In this document: positions 28,935-38,205 of the stretch, in pieces
Position numbering within the stretch: position 1 is the stretch's first letter
Layout: every line of letters starts with the position of its first letter
Source of the DNA: Burkholderiales bacterium
Lineage (GTDB): Bacteria; Pseudomonadota; Gammaproteobacteria; Burkholderiales; Burkholderiaceae
Reading direction: 5' to 3'
Assembly: GCA_026225235.1 (NCBI GenBank)
Contig: JAMFSK010000197.1
Location: forward strand, 1 to 64,000
Length of the DNA stretch: 64,000 nucleotides
The notes under the pieces: generated by a model
Told to the model about the DNA's origin: nothing
Seen by the model: only the letters and a program-made list of their open reading frames with translations
Databases searched by the model: none
Translations under genes and position numbers: made by a program

Positions 28935-30644
28935 TTACTGGTTCTGGCCGTCCAGCTTAGCCTTCAGCAGCGCGCCGAGATTCGTCGTGCCACTTGCAGC
29001 GGAGCTGTCGTTGGCCATCTTCGACATGGCTTCGGATTGGTCAGCCTGGTCCTTCGCCTTGATCGACAGGTTGATGCCACGCGACTTGCGGTCGATGTTA
29101 AGCACCACGGCTTCGATCTGCTGGCCTTCCTTCAGCACATTACGCGCATCTTCAACGCGGTCATGCGTGATTTCCGACGCACGCAGGTAGCCTTCGATGT
29201 CGCCTTGCAGCGTCACGACAGCGCCCTTCGCATCGATCGTCTTGACCGTACCCGTGACCAGCGAACCCTTGTCGTTCATCGCGACATAGTTGCTGAACGG
29301 ATCGCCTTCCATCTGCTTGATACCGAGCGAGATGCGTTCCTTCTCGACGTCGATGCCGAGCACCAGGGCTTCGACTTCGTCGCCCTTCTTGTACTTGCGC
29401 ACCGCTTCTTCGCCGGTTTCGTTCCACGACAGGTCCGACAGATGGACCAGGCCGTCGATGCCGCCAGGCAGGCCAATGAACACGCCAAAGTCGGTGATCG
29501 ACTTGATCGCGCCCTTGAGCTTGTCGCCCTTCTTGTAGTTGCGGCTGAAGTCATCCCACGGATTCGGCTTGCATTGCTTCATGCCGAGGCTGATACGGCG
29601 GCGGTCTTCGTCGATCTCGAGGACCATGACTTCGACTTCGTCGCCCAGCTGCACAACCTTCGACGGTGCAACGTTCTTGTTCGTCCAGTCCATTTCCGAC
29701 ACGTGAACCAGGCCTTCGATGCCCGATTCGACTTCGACGAATGCGCCGTAGTCGGTGATGTTGGTGACCTTACCGAACAGGCGCGTGCCCGACGGGTAGC
29801 GGCGGGAAATGCCTTCCCACGGATCGTCGCCGAGTTGCTTGATACCCAGCGAGACGCGGTTCTTCTCTTGATCGAACTTGAGGATCTTGGCGGTGACTTC
29901 TTGGCCAACCGACAGGACTTCGCTCGGGTGACGCACGCGACGCCAGGCGATGTCGGTGATGTGCAGCAGGCCATCGATGCCGCCGAGGTCGACGAATGCG
30001 CCGTAGTCGGTGATGTTCTTGACCACGCCTTCGACGATCGCGCCTTCCTTGAGCGTTTCGAGCAGCTTCGCGCGCTCTTCGCCTTGCGTCGCTTCGATCA
30101 CGGCACGGCGCGACAACACAACGTTGTTACGCTTGCGGTCGAGCTTGATGACGCGGAATTCGAGGGTCTTGCCTTCGTACGGAGTCGTGTCCTTGACCGG
30201 ACGGGTGTCGACGAGCGAGCCCGGCAGGAAAGCGCGAATACCGTTGACCATGACGGTCAGGCCGCCCTTGACCTTGCCCGTGATCGTGCCGGTCACGAGT
30301 TCGTTGTTGTCGAGGGCCTTTTCCAGCGACAGCCACGAAGCGAGACGCTTCGCCTTGTCGCGCGACAGGATCGTGTCGCCATAACCGTTTTCGAGCGCGT
30401 CAATCGCGACCGAAACGAAGTCGCCCGCCTGAACTTCAACCTCACCCGCGTCGTTGAAGAATTCTTCGATAGGGATATAGGCTTCGGACTTCAGACCCGC
30501 GTTGACGACCACGAAATTGTGATCAACACGCACGACTTCGGCGGAAATCACTTCGCCGGCGCGCATGTCTTGACGGGTCAGCGACTCTTCGAACAGAGCC
30601 GCAAAGGATTCGTTGCTGGAGGTTGAGGTTTGCAGGTCGGACAT
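28935..30644 (-). CDS. rpsA: 30S ribosomal protein S1
   Basis: 569-aa mRNA-binding ribosomal protein made of six S1 repeats; the repeated [14 protein letters not shown]/E-type motif is easy to follow (for example [24 protein letters not shown] and [28 protein letters not shown]). The first two repeats anchor S1 to S2 on the ribosome; the others bind mRNA. The ATG at 30644 has no Shine-Dalgarno (GATTTTT precedes it), which fits the known S1-dependent autoregulated leaders of proteobacterial rpsA. Confidence 0.98.
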   Translation of the reverse strand: MSDLQTSTSSNESFAALFEESLTRQDMRAGEVISAEVVRVDHNFVVVNAGLKSEAYIPIEEFFNDAGEVEVQAGDFVSVAIDALENGYGDTILSRDKAKRLASWLSLEKALDNNELVTGTITGKVKGGLTVMVNGIRAFLPGSLVDTRPVKDTTPYEGKTLEFRVIKLDRKRNNVVLSRRAVIEATQGEERAKLLETLKEGAIVEGVVKNITDYGAFVDLGGIDGLLHITDIAWRRVRHPSEVLSVGQEVTAKILKFDQEKNRVSLGIKQLGDDPWEGISRRYPSGTRLFGKVTNITDYGAFVEVESGIEGLVHVSEMDWTNKNVAPSKVVQLGDEVEVMVLEIDEDRRRISLGMKQCKPNPWDDFSRNYKKGDKLKGAIKSITDFGVFIGLPGGIDGLVHLSDLSWNETGEEAVRKYKKGDEVEALVLGIDVEKERISLGIKQMEGDPFSNYVAMNDKGSLVTGTVKTIDAKGAVVTLQGDIEGYLRASEITHDRVEDARNVLKEGQQIEAVVLNIDRKSRGINLSIKAKDQADQSEAMSKMANDSSAASGTTNLGALLKAKLDGQNQ

Positions 30645-30839
30645 AAAAATCGAAAATGGCGTGTTGCCGTTCAAGACGCTAGGCGCCGCAAGCAGAACGA
30701 TGACACGCAGGGTTAAGGGTTGAAATACATTCCGCGGCACCGTTGCCGGGAACACTTCAACCGGCGCGCGACTGCTGCACGCCGGCACTGCACTTGCTGA
30801 AATTTCGACTACCTGAATGCTGCTATCTGAACAACGACT

Positions 30840-31517
30840 TCACTTGCTTTGCTGCCGCTCGTGAAACCAGCCAACCACCGTTTCCACCGTCTGTTCGACA
30901 CTCAGGCCGGAGGTATCGAGGGTCATGGCATCGGCGGCCTGTTTGAGGGGCGCGGCCGTGCGCTGGCTGTCGCGTTCGTCGCGCTTCTGAAGATCACGAC
31001 TTAGATCATCGAGCTTAGCAGAAAAACCTTTTTCTATCAATTGCTTATATCGCCTGTCGGCGCGTGCGGCGACGCTGGCGGTCAGAAACACCTTCAAAGT
31101 CGCGTCGGGGAAGATCACCGTACCCATGTCGCGACCGTCCGCGACCAGGCCCGGCGGGACCCGGAACGCCCGCTGGCGGGCAATTAGGGCCACGCGCAGG
31201 GCGCCATGGACGGCGATCGCCGAGGCCCGGTTGCCGACATGTTCGGCGCGGATTTCGTTCGACACGTCCTGACCGTCGAGCCGCACGCAGCCTTCGCGGA
31301 ACACGATGTGAAGGTCCTGGGCAAGTTCGACCAGGGTGTCGACATCGTCCTCGTCAATGCCGACTTTCAGGCTTGCGAGGGCGGTCAGCCGGTAGAGTGC
31401 GCCGCTATCCAGATAGTGAAACGAGAGCGCCTCGGCGACCTGCACCGCGACCGTGCCCTTGCCCGACGCCGTCGGGCCATCGATCGTGATGACCGGAACG
31501 TTCAGGTGTGCGCTCAT
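30840..31517 (-). CDS. cmk: Cytidylate kinase
   Basis: Phosphorylates CMP and dCMP with ATP. The P-loop [12 protein letters not shown] is at residues 13-24, followed by [10 protein letters not shown] and later [15 protein letters not shown]. 225 aa, standard length. The ATG overlaps the aroA stop by 4 nt (ATGA). Part of the conserved aroA-cmk-rpsA chain. Confidence 0.97.
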   Translation of the reverse strand: MSAHLNVPVITIDGPTASGKGTVAVQVAEALSFHYLDSGALYRLTALASLKVGIDEDDVDTLVELAQDLHIVFREGCVRLDGQDVSNEIRAEHVGNRASAIAVHGALRVALIARQRAFRVPPGLVADGRDMGTVIFPDATLKVFLTASVAARADRRYKQLIEKGFSAKLDDLSRDLQKRDERDSQRTAAPLKQAADAMTLDTSGLSVEQTVETVVGWFHERQQSK

Positions 31518-32815
31518 CGTCGCGCCACCTCGCCGAAACGGTCGAAATAGTCGGGAAACGTCTTGCCGACGCAGCGCGGGTCATTGATCGTGACCGGCAC
31601 ACCGGCCAGGCTCACGAGCGAAAAGCACATCGCCATCCGGTGATCGTCGTAGGTGTCGATTTCGGCGCCCGGCGTCAGGTGCGCCGGAGGGGTGATCTTC
31701 AGGTAGTCGTGCCCTTCCTCGACTGTCGCGCCGACTTTGCGCAATTCAGTCGCCATCGCGGTGATCCGGTCCGTCTCCTTGACCCGCCAGCTGGCGATAT
31801 TGCGCAAGGTGCTCGGGCCGTCGGCAAACAGCGCGGCGACGGCGATCGTCATCGCGGCATCGGGGATCAGGTTGAAATCCATGTCGATTGGCGTCAAACG
31901 GCCATTTTCGTTTTCGACACCGCGCACTTCGATCCATTCGTCGCCGACCGAGATATTCGCGCCCATCTTCGCCAGGGCGTCCGCGAAACGCACATCGCCC
32001 TGAATGCTCGTATGGCCGACGCCCTCGACGCGCAGGGGACCCCCGCCGATCGCCCCGGCCGCCAGGAAATAGGTCGCGGATGACGCATCGCCTTCGACGG
32101 CGATTCGGCCCGGCGATCTGAACCGCGCGTTCGCAGGAATGGTGAAGCGTGCCCAGCCCTCGCGTTCTACCACCACGCCGAAGCGTTCCATCAGCCGGAG
32201 CGTGATGTCGATATAGGGCTTGGAGATCAGTTCGCCGTCGACTTCAATGACCACCGGCCCGTTGGCCGCCAGCAGCGGCAGCGTCATCAGCAGGGCCGTG
32301 AGGAACTGGCTCGAGACGTCGCCGCGCACGCGGATCGGCGCGGCGGCGCTAACAGCCGCCGGATGAATCAGCAGCGGCGGAAAGCCGTCGTTGAGTTCGT
32401 AGTCGATTTTCGCGCCGATCTGACGCAGGCCGTCGACGAGGTCGCCGATCGGCCGTTCATGCATGCGCGGCACGCCGTGCACGCGATATTCGCCGTCACT
32501 GAGGGCCAGCGCCGCGGTCAGCGGACGCACGGCCGTACCGGCATTGCCCAGGTACAGCTCACCCGTCTTGACCGGAAATACGCCGCCAGCGCCGCGCACG
32601 GTATAACCATCGCCCCGGCGTTCCAGGCCGATGCCGAGTTGGGCGAGCGCGTCGAGCATCACGCGCGTGTCGTCCGAAGCGAGCAGGTTGTCGACCTGCG
32701 TTTCACCTTCGGCAAGCGCGGCAAGCAGCAAAACCCGGTTCGAGATGCTTTTCGAGCCCGGCAAGCGCACCGTACCCGAGGCGCGGGAGAACGGTCCCAA
32801 TACCAGATGTTCCAT
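31514..32815 (-). CDS. aroA: 3-phosphoshikimate 1-carboxyvinyltransferase (EPSP synthase)
   Basis: Sixth step of the shikimate pathway: shikimate-3-phosphate plus PEP gives EPSP. Class signatures [20 protein letters not shown] and [15 protein letters not shown] are intact, and RVKETDRI near residue 350 is the PEP-binding region. 433 aa. ATG at 32815 with AAGGA 6 nt upstream; an in-frame TTG two codons earlier is unlikely. The GNAGTA stretch has the ordinary Gly of inhibitor-sensitive class I enzymes. Confidence 0.97.
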   Translation of the reverse strand: MEHLVLGPFSRASGTVRLPGSKSISNRVLLLAALAEGETQVDNLLASDDTRVMLDALAQLGIGLERRGDGYTVRGAGGVFPVKTGELYLGNAGTAVRPLTAALALSDGEYRVHGVPRMHERPIGDLVDGLRQIGAKIDYELNDGFPPLLIHPAAVSAAAPIRVRGDVSSQFLTALLMTLPLLAANGPVVIEVDGELISKPYIDITLRLMERFGVVVEREGWARFTIPANARFRSPGRIAVEGDASSATYFLAAGAIGGGPLRVEGVGHTSIQGDVRFADALAKMGANISVGDEWIEVRGVENENGRLTPIDMDFNLIPDAAMTIAVAALFADGPSTLRNIASWRVKETDRITAMATELRKVGATVEEGHDYLKITPPAHLTPGAEIDTYDDHRMAMCFSLVSLAGVPVTINDPRCVGKTFPDYFDRFGEVARR

Positions 32816-32874
32816 CTTCAATCCTTGTTATTCGCCTGTTTCATTGCGGCCGTCCGCAGAGCCCGCATACCCCG

Positions 32875-33897
32875 TCACGCCCCTCCCGCGCTCACACCGG
32901 CACCGAGCTCCGGCCGGTCCGCCCAGCGTTGGCGCGCATCGCGCGCGCGGCTGAAGGCGGCCGTCAGCAATTCGCCGTCGCCGGCCTCGATCGCGGCACG
33001 CAACCGCGCGAGCACCGCAGTGTAGCGGTCAAGTTCGGTGAGCAGCGCGTTGCGGTTGGCGAGAAAAATGTCGCGCCACATCTCCGGGCTCGATGCCGCG
33101 ATCCGGGTGAAGTCGCGAAAACCGCCTGCCGCAAAGGAGAACTTTAGTGCGGCCTGATCCGAATCGAGTATTTGATCGACAAGCGCGAACGACAACAAGT
33201 GGGGTAAGTGGCTGACTGACGCAAACACTGCGTCATGCTGGGCGGCGTTCATCCGGTGCAGACGGGCCCCGGTCGCCTGCCACATGGCTTCGACGCGAGC
33301 GAGGCCGGCTTCGGTGTTCTCGGGCAGCGGACACAGTACGACGTTGCGGCCATCGTAGAGATCTTCGATCGCTGCATCGACCCCACTCCGTTCGCGCCCC
33401 GCGATCGGGTGCGCGGGCACGAACTGACCAATGCGCGAACCGAGCGAGGCGCGCGCCGCGGCAATCACGTCGCCCTTCGTACTGCCCGCATCGGTGATGA
33501 TCGTCTGCAGTTGCAGGTGCGGCAGCATCATGTCGAGCACGGCGCTGGTCTGCGCGACCGGCGCGGCCAGCACCACGAGATCCGCGCCATCGAGCGCCTG
33601 AGCAAGGCCCGCGACATCATCGAAGGTGCAGGCAGAATCGATGACACCCAGTTTGACCGCCCGATCGAGCGACGCCATGCCGCGGCCGACACCGACAATT
33701 TCACTTTGACGGGCAGTCGAACTCGCGTCGGTGTCCGACGCGGTGGCACCGTACGCCGTGTACGGGTCCCCGACGTGGGCGGCCCGTTCAGCGCGCCGCA
33801 ACGCGAGCGCGAGCGAACCCCCGATCAGGCCGACGCCACAGATGACGATCTTCCCGAAAAGCTTGCCGTTCACGCCCTCGACTTCTGTCCCCATCAT
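32875..33897 (-). CDS. tyrA: Prephenate dehydrogenase
   Basis: NAD-dependent oxidation of prephenate to 4-hydroxyphenylpyruvate for tyrosine. The Rossmann motif is ICGVGLIGGSLALALRR; GSTKGDVI, HPIAGRERSG and the C-terminal FRDFTRIA motif are typical. 340 aa. Between the first beta-alpha unit and VGVGR lies an Ala/Ser/Thr/Asp-rich insert of about 20 residues not usual in TyrA. The start (ATG 33897 or 33894) overlaps the hisC stop. Confidence 0.95.
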   Translation of the reverse strand: MMGTEVEGVNGKLFGKIVICGVGLIGGSLALALRRAERAAHVGDPYTAYGATASDTDASSTARQSEIVGVGRGMASLDRAVKLGVIDSACTFDDVAGLAQALDGADLVVLAAPVAQTSAVLDMMLPHLQLQTIITDAGSTKGDVIAAARASLGSRIGQFVPAHPIAGRERSGVDAAIEDLYDGRNVVLCPLPENTEAGLARVEAMWQATGARLHRMNAAQHDAVFASVSHLPHLLSFALVDQILDSDQAALKFSFAAGGFRDFTRIAASSPEMWRDIFLANRNALLTELDRYTAVLARLRAAIEAGDGELLTAAFSRARDARQRWADRPELGAGVSAGGA

Positions 33898-35009
33898 GCG
33901 CGGCCGAGCACGCGGCGCAGCGCGGCAACGAATACCTCGTTTTCCGCAGGCAGACCGATTGTCACGCGCAGCCATTGCGGCAGGCCGTAGTTGCCGACCG
34001 GACGCACGATCACGCCTTCCTTGAGCAGGCCCAGGTTGACGCGTGCACCAGCGCCGTCCTCATCGCCAACACGGACGAGCACGAAGTTGCCATGCGAGGG
34101 TACATATTCCAGACCGAGCGCGTCGAAAGCCGCCGTCAGCGCCTTGTAGCCAGCCGTATTCAGCTCGGCGCTCCGGGTCAGGAACTCGATGTCGGCCAGG
34201 GCCGCGACGGCTGCGGTTTGGGCCAGGCTGTTCACATTGAACGGCTGACGCAGACGATTGACCAGGTCGGTCAGCGGCGGTTGCGCGATCGCAAAACCCA
34301 CGCGCAGACCCGCCAGCCCATAGGCCTTCGAGAAGGTGCGCGAGACCATCAGATTCGGATACCGACGCGTCCACTCGATCGAGTCGTAGCGTTGGTCCGC
34401 CGCGAGGTATTCGGTATAGGCCTCGTCGAGCACGACCACCACGTGTTGCGGCACCTGCTTCAGGAAGGCTTCGATCTGCTCTCCCGGAATGAAGGTCCCC
34501 GTCGGATTGTTCGGATTGGCGACGAAGACCAATCGCGTGTCCGGTTCGATCGCCGCGAGCATCGCATCGAGATCATGGCCATAGCGCTTGGCCGGCACGA
34601 CGATCGCTCGCGCGCCAACACCCTGCGTCGCCAGTGCATAGACCGCGAACGAATACTGCGCGAATACGATCGACTGGTCGCGTTCGACGAAGGCGTGGGC
34701 CGCCATCTCGAGAATGTCGTTGCTGCCGTTACCGAGCGTGATCCAGTCTTCCGACACACCATAGCGTGCGGCCAGCGCGCTCTTCAGGTCGAAGCCATTG
34801 GCGTCGGGATAGCGGCCGAGATCGGACACGGCGCGTTGCAGCGCAGCCTGGGCCGAGGGCGGCATGCCGAGCGGGTTTTCGTTCGAGGCGAGCTTGACGA
34901 TACGGGCTTCATCGAGACCGAACTCGCGCGCGACCTCCGCGATGGGCTTGCCGGCGATATACGGTGCGAGTGCGCGCACATAAGACGGCCCGTAGGACGT
35001 GGCGGACAT
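33894..35009 (-). CDS. hisC: Histidinol-phosphate aminotransferase
   Basis: Class II PLP aminotransferase; in this aromatic cluster it probably also transaminates aromatic oxo acids. The PLP lysine is in RTFSKAYGLAGLRVGF; upstream KLASNENPLG and LGNGSNDILEM, and FVANPNNPTGTF, fit HisC. 371 aa. AGGAG lies 6 nt before the ATG at 35009. Stop overlaps the tyrA start. It is the HisC2-type paralogue found beside pheA in many proteobacteria. Confidence 0.95.
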   Translation of the reverse strand: MSATSYGPSYVRALAPYIAGKPIAEVAREFGLDEARIVKLASNENPLGMPPSAQAALQRAVSDLGRYPDANGFDLKSALAARYGVSEDWITLGNGSNDILEMAAHAFVERDQSIVFAQYSFAVYALATQGVGARAIVVPAKRYGHDLDAMLAAIEPDTRLVFVANPNNPTGTFIPGEQIEAFLKQVPQHVVVVLDEAYTEYLAADQRYDSIEWTRRYPNLMVSRTFSKAYGLAGLRVGFAIAQPPLTDLVNRLRQPFNVNSLAQTAAVAALADIEFLTRSAELNTAGYKALTAAFDALGLEYVPSHGNFVLVRVGDEDGAGARVNLGLLKEGVIVRPVGNYGLPQWLRVTIGLPAENEVFVAALRRVLGRA

Positions 35010-35150
35010 GAGGTCTCCTTTCTGCAAAGCCGCGGTGTTGGCCGCGACGTGGACTGCTGCATGAACAACTGCATGAATGGTCAAACCCGGCCGGCGCCAC
35101 CCGGCGCGCAGCCGGAACATTCGGCTGGATCGAACTCAATCAGGCGCCGC

Positions 35151-36236
35151 TCAACGCGAGCGCGGATACGAACCGAGAATTTTGATAAAAGCGGCGGTCT
35201 GTTCGAGTTCGGCGAGTGCCGCCGCGACATGCGCGTCGTCGCGATGGCCTTCGATATCGATATAGAAGTAATACTCCCAAGAGCCGCTTCGTGCAGGCCG
35301 CGACTCGAAGCGCGTCATCGACACGCCATGTCGGGCCAGCGGCTCGAGCATCCGGAACATCGCGCCGGGCACGTTCTTGACCGACAGGATCATCGAGGTC
35401 TGGTCGCGGCCGCTCGGTTCGGTCGGTGTGCCACCGATCACGACAAAGCGGGTGCGATTGTGGGGATCGTCCTGGATCAGCGCGGCGACCACGCTGAGGC
35501 CGTAGTGCGTGGCAGCGCGATCGCCCGCAATGGCCGCGAGCGTCGGGTCTTCGGCCGCCAGTCGGGCAGCCTCGGCATTGCTCGCGACCGCCTGGCGCTC
35601 GAGCAGCGGCGCGTGCGTCGCGAGCCAGCCCTGGCATTGGGCGAGCGCCTGCGCGTGTGCGCATACGCGTGTCACGCCATCGAGCGTGCCAGTTCGGGTC
35701 AGCAAGTTATGGTGAATCGGCACGGCGATTTCGCCGGTGATCGTCAGCGTCGAATCGAGCAACAGGTCATGCGTGCGCGACACCGCGCCCTCGGTCGAGT
35801 TCTCGACCGGCGCCACACCGAAGTCCGCCCCACCCGCTTCAACCGCGCGGAACACTTCGTCAATCGACGGGCTGGGCAAGCCATGCACCGAATGACCGAA
35901 ATGGCGTGTCATCGCGAGTTCGCTATAGGTGCCGACCGGTCCGAGAAAAGCGACCGTGGTCTCGCGTTCGAGCGCCCTGCTCGCCGCCATGACCTCGCGC
36001 CAGATCGAGGCGATGTGCTCGGCGTGCAGCGGCCCCGTCGAGCCAAGCTGCTGGAGACGCGCGATGACCTGCATCTCGCGCTCGGGCCGGAACACCGGCG
36101 CGGCAAACCGTTTCTTGATCTCGCCCACTTCAAGCGCGATGCCCGCGCGTTCGTTGAGCAAGGCGAGCAGACGCGCATCGAGTGCGTCGATCCGATCGCG
36201 CAGGGGGAGCAACAGTGAGTTGAGTTCGTCGTCCAT
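35151..36236 (-). CDS. pheA: Bifunctional chorismate mutase / prephenate dehydratase
   Basis: P-protein of phenylalanine synthesis: chorismate to prephenate to phenylpyruvate. N-terminal AroQ mutase (residues 1-85: LRDRIDALDARLLALLNERAG), prephenate dehydratase domain (about 95-275, with VAPVENSTEGAV and the TRF motif NRTRFVVIG) and a C-terminal ACT domain (about 285-360, with SWEYYFYIDIEGH and ESRP) that gives feedback inhibition by phenylalanine. 361 aa, full length. Confidence 0.97.
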   Translation of the reverse strand: MDDELNSLLLPLRDRIDALDARLLALLNERAGIALEVGEIKKRFAAPVFRPEREMQVIARLQQLGSTGPLHAEHIASIWREVMAASRALERETTVAFLGPVGTYSELAMTRHFGHSVHGLPSPSIDEVFRAVEAGGADFGVAPVENSTEGAVSRTHDLLLDSTLTITGEIAVPIHHNLLTRTGTLDGVTRVCAHAQALAQCQGWLATHAPLLERQAVASNAEAARLAAEDPTLAAIAGDRAATHYGLSVVAALIQDDPHNRTRFVVIGGTPTEPSGRDQTSMILSVKNVPGAMFRMLEPLARHGVSMTRFESRPARSGSWEYYFYIDIEGHRDDAHVAAALAELEQTAAFIKILGSYPRSR

Positions 36237-36315
36237 TGTCTTTATGCGAGCGGCACAGGCGCCCTGCCGCAGCGTGGCGCGGCGCCTGTCGCCAGATTTG
36301 AACGTCGCAGCGCGA

Positions 36316-37392
36316 CTAGGCGCGCGAGCGTTCGAATTCCTTCATGTAGTCAACGAGTGCCTGCACCGCGTCGATCTGCACGGCGTTGTACAACGATGCT
36401 CGCATGCCGCCGACGGACTTGTGGCCCTTCAGTTGCAGCAGTTGGCGCGCTTTCGCGCCGGCCAGAAACGCGTCGTTGAGCGTTTCGTCGGCCAGGAAGA
36501 ACGGCACGTTCATGCGTGAGCGCGCCGTGTGTTCGACCTTGTTCACATAGAAGCTGCTGCTGTCGATAGTGTCGTACAGCAGCGTCGATTTGGCGATATT
36601 GCGTTGTTCGATCGCGCTCAGGCCGCCCTGCGCCTTGAGCCACTTGAACACGAGGCCGGCAATATAGATCGCATAGGTCGGCGGCGTGTTGAACATCGAA
36701 TCGTTGGCCGCGACCATCTTCCAGAGGAAGGCGCTCGGGCAGATCGCCATGGCCTGGTCGAGCAGGTCCTCGCGCACGATCACGATCGTCACGCCGGCCA
36801 TGCCGATGTTCTTCTGTGCACCGCCAAACACCACGCCGAAGCGGGAAACATCAAGCGGTCGGGACAGGATGTGCGACGACGCATCCGCTACGATCGGCAG
36901 GGCGCCAAGGTCCGGGAAGTCGTTGAACTCGATGCCGTCGATCGTTTCGTTCGAGCACAGATGCAGGTAGGCGGCGTCGTCAGACACCTGCCATCCGTTG
37001 AAGGCCGGCACGCGCGTATAGCTGCCCTTGGTCGATGCAGCGATATGCACATCGCCATACCGCTTCGCTTCGTTCTGGGACTTGTCCGACCATGATCCGG
37101 TGACCACGAAGTTGGCTTTGCCCCCCCGGCCGAGCAGGTTCATCGGCACGATCGCGTTTTCGCCAATCCCGCCGCCTTGCAGAAACAGAATCTTGTAGTT
37201 GGCCGGCACACCGAGCAGCTCGCGAAGATCGGCGATCGCCGTCTCGATAATCGAGGTGAATTCGCGGCCGCGATGGCTCATTTCCATCACGCTCATGCCG
37301 CTGCCGTGCCAGTCGAGCATCTCGCTCGCTGCCTGCTCGAGCACTTCGACGGGCAGTGCCGCCGGACCTGCCGAAAAATTGAACGCCCGCAT
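36316..37392 (-). CDS. serC: Phosphoserine aminotransferase
   Basis: PLP enzyme for serine and for pyridoxine (4-phosphohydroxythreonine) synthesis. [21 protein letters not shown] is the classic SerC start; the PLP lysine is in [16 protein letters not shown]. 358 aa; the ATG at 37392 removes nine non-conserved upstream residues. It precedes pheA by 80 nt in the conserved gyrA-serC-pheA order and is separated from the DUF2059 gene by a strong hairpin. Confidence 0.97.
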   Translation of the reverse strand: MRAFNFSAGPAALPVEVLEQAASEMLDWHGSGMSVMEMSHRGREFTSIIETAIADLRELLGVPANYKILFLQGGGIGENAIVPMNLLGRGGKANFVVTGSWSDKSQNEAKRYGDVHIAASTKGSYTRVPAFNGWQVSDDAAYLHLCSNETIDGIEFNDFPDLGALPIVADASSHILSRPLDVSRFGVVFGGAQKNIGMAGVTIVIVREDLLDQAMAICPSAFLWKMVAANDSMFNTPPTYAIYIAGLVFKWLKAQGGLSAIEQRNIAKSTLLYDTIDSSSFYVNKVEHTARSRMNVPFFLADETLNDAFLAGAKARQLLQLKGHKSVGGMRASLYNAVQIDAVQALVDYMKEFERSRA

Positions 37393-37418
37393 TCGGATTC
37401 CGAGATCAAGAAACGACA

Positions 37419-37450
37419 AAGGCCGTTTGCGCTAGTACGCAAACGGCCTT
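37419..37450 (-). terminator. 13-bp hairpin between DUF2059 gene and serC
   Basis: Perfect stem AAGGCCGTTTGCG / CGCAAACGGCCTT with loop CTAGTA, 48 nt after the DUF2059 stop. On the minus strand it is followed by TTTGTCGTTTC, an interrupted T tract. Likely a terminator. Confidence 0.75.
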
Positions 37451-37497
37451 CAGTGCACGGATCAGACGACCCGTGACGAATTGCTTCCCTGCAGCGC

Positions 37498-38163
37498 TTA
37501 CTTCTGCGGTGCGGGTGCCGCGCCGGCCGCCGGCGCCTTCACGCTTGCCACTTCCTTGTCGGCCATCGAACGCGTCGCGTTGACCGATTGCGGCATGTAC
37601 TTGTCGAGCAGGCCATTGACGACGTCACGACCGACGAGGTCTTGAGCGTGCAGGAACTTCTGACCCGTCGAGCTCTTGTAGAACGTCGTCAGATCCTTGA
37701 TTTCCTGCGTCGAGTAGTAACGCGCGTAAGCCTGGTACAGGGCGTCGTTCTGATCAGCCTTGAACTGCGGCGTGGCGAACACGGTACCGGCCGATTCAAC
37801 CAGCTTCGGAATCGAGGTTTGTTGCAGTTGCGGCACGAGTGCGCGCTTTTGGTCGACCGTCATCGACTGGTTTTCGACCAGGGCTTCCTGAAGGATTTCC
37901 GGAACCATTTCCTTGGCGCGCATCTGGGCGCTGTTGGCCATCGCGGCTTCGAGCTTGTCGACTTCGATTGCAGCGAACAGGTCCTTGATCGCTGCGCGCT
38001 TCGGCGCATCGATATCAATACGCGCCGGAGCGGCCGGCGCCGTCGGTGCAGCTTGCGGAGCTTGCTGAGCCGTTGCCGGGGCGTTCTGGCTTTGCAGCGC
38101 CTGCGCAAACACCAGGGTAGGAACGAACAGCGCGATCGGCAACAGTTTGAAATACTTTTGCAT
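37498..38163 (-). CDS. Secreted DUF2059 domain protein
   Basis: 221-aa exported protein. Signal peptide at residues 1-21 (MQKYFKLLPIALFVPTLVFA), an Ala/Pro/Gln-rich linker to about 48, then an all-helical DUF2059 domain ending in the typical YYSTQEIKDLTTFYKSSTGQKFL segment, and a Pro/Ala tail. Function is not established; such proteins are periplasmic. GGAG is 5 nt before the second of two adjacent ATGs, which I take as start. It lies directly downstream of gyrA. Confidence 0.85.
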   Translation of the reverse strand: MQKYFKLLPIALFVPTLVFAQALQSQNAPATAQQAPQAAPTAPAAPARIDIDAPKRAAIKDLFAAIEVDKLEAAMANSAQMRAKEMVPEILQEALVENQSMTVDQKRALVPQLQQTSIPKLVESAGTVFATPQFKADQNDALYQAYARYYSTQEIKDLTTFYKSSTGQKFLHAQDLVGRDVVNGLLDKYMPQSVNATRSMADKEVASVKAPAAGAAPAPQK

Positions 38164-38205
38164 CATTGCTCCAGGGATAAACTTGAAAGATTCGTATGGA
38201 ATTCG

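Noticed and set aside
28896-30626. 576-codon plus-strand frame opposite rpsA
   Set aside because: Mirror of the repetitive S1 domains; no ribosome site and no recognisable motif.
33975-36218. 747-codon open frame on the plus strand opposite hisC and pheA
   Set aside because: It is the antisense of two well-conserved genes in high-GC DNA; its protein is Arg/His-rich with no domain, as expected for a shadow frame.
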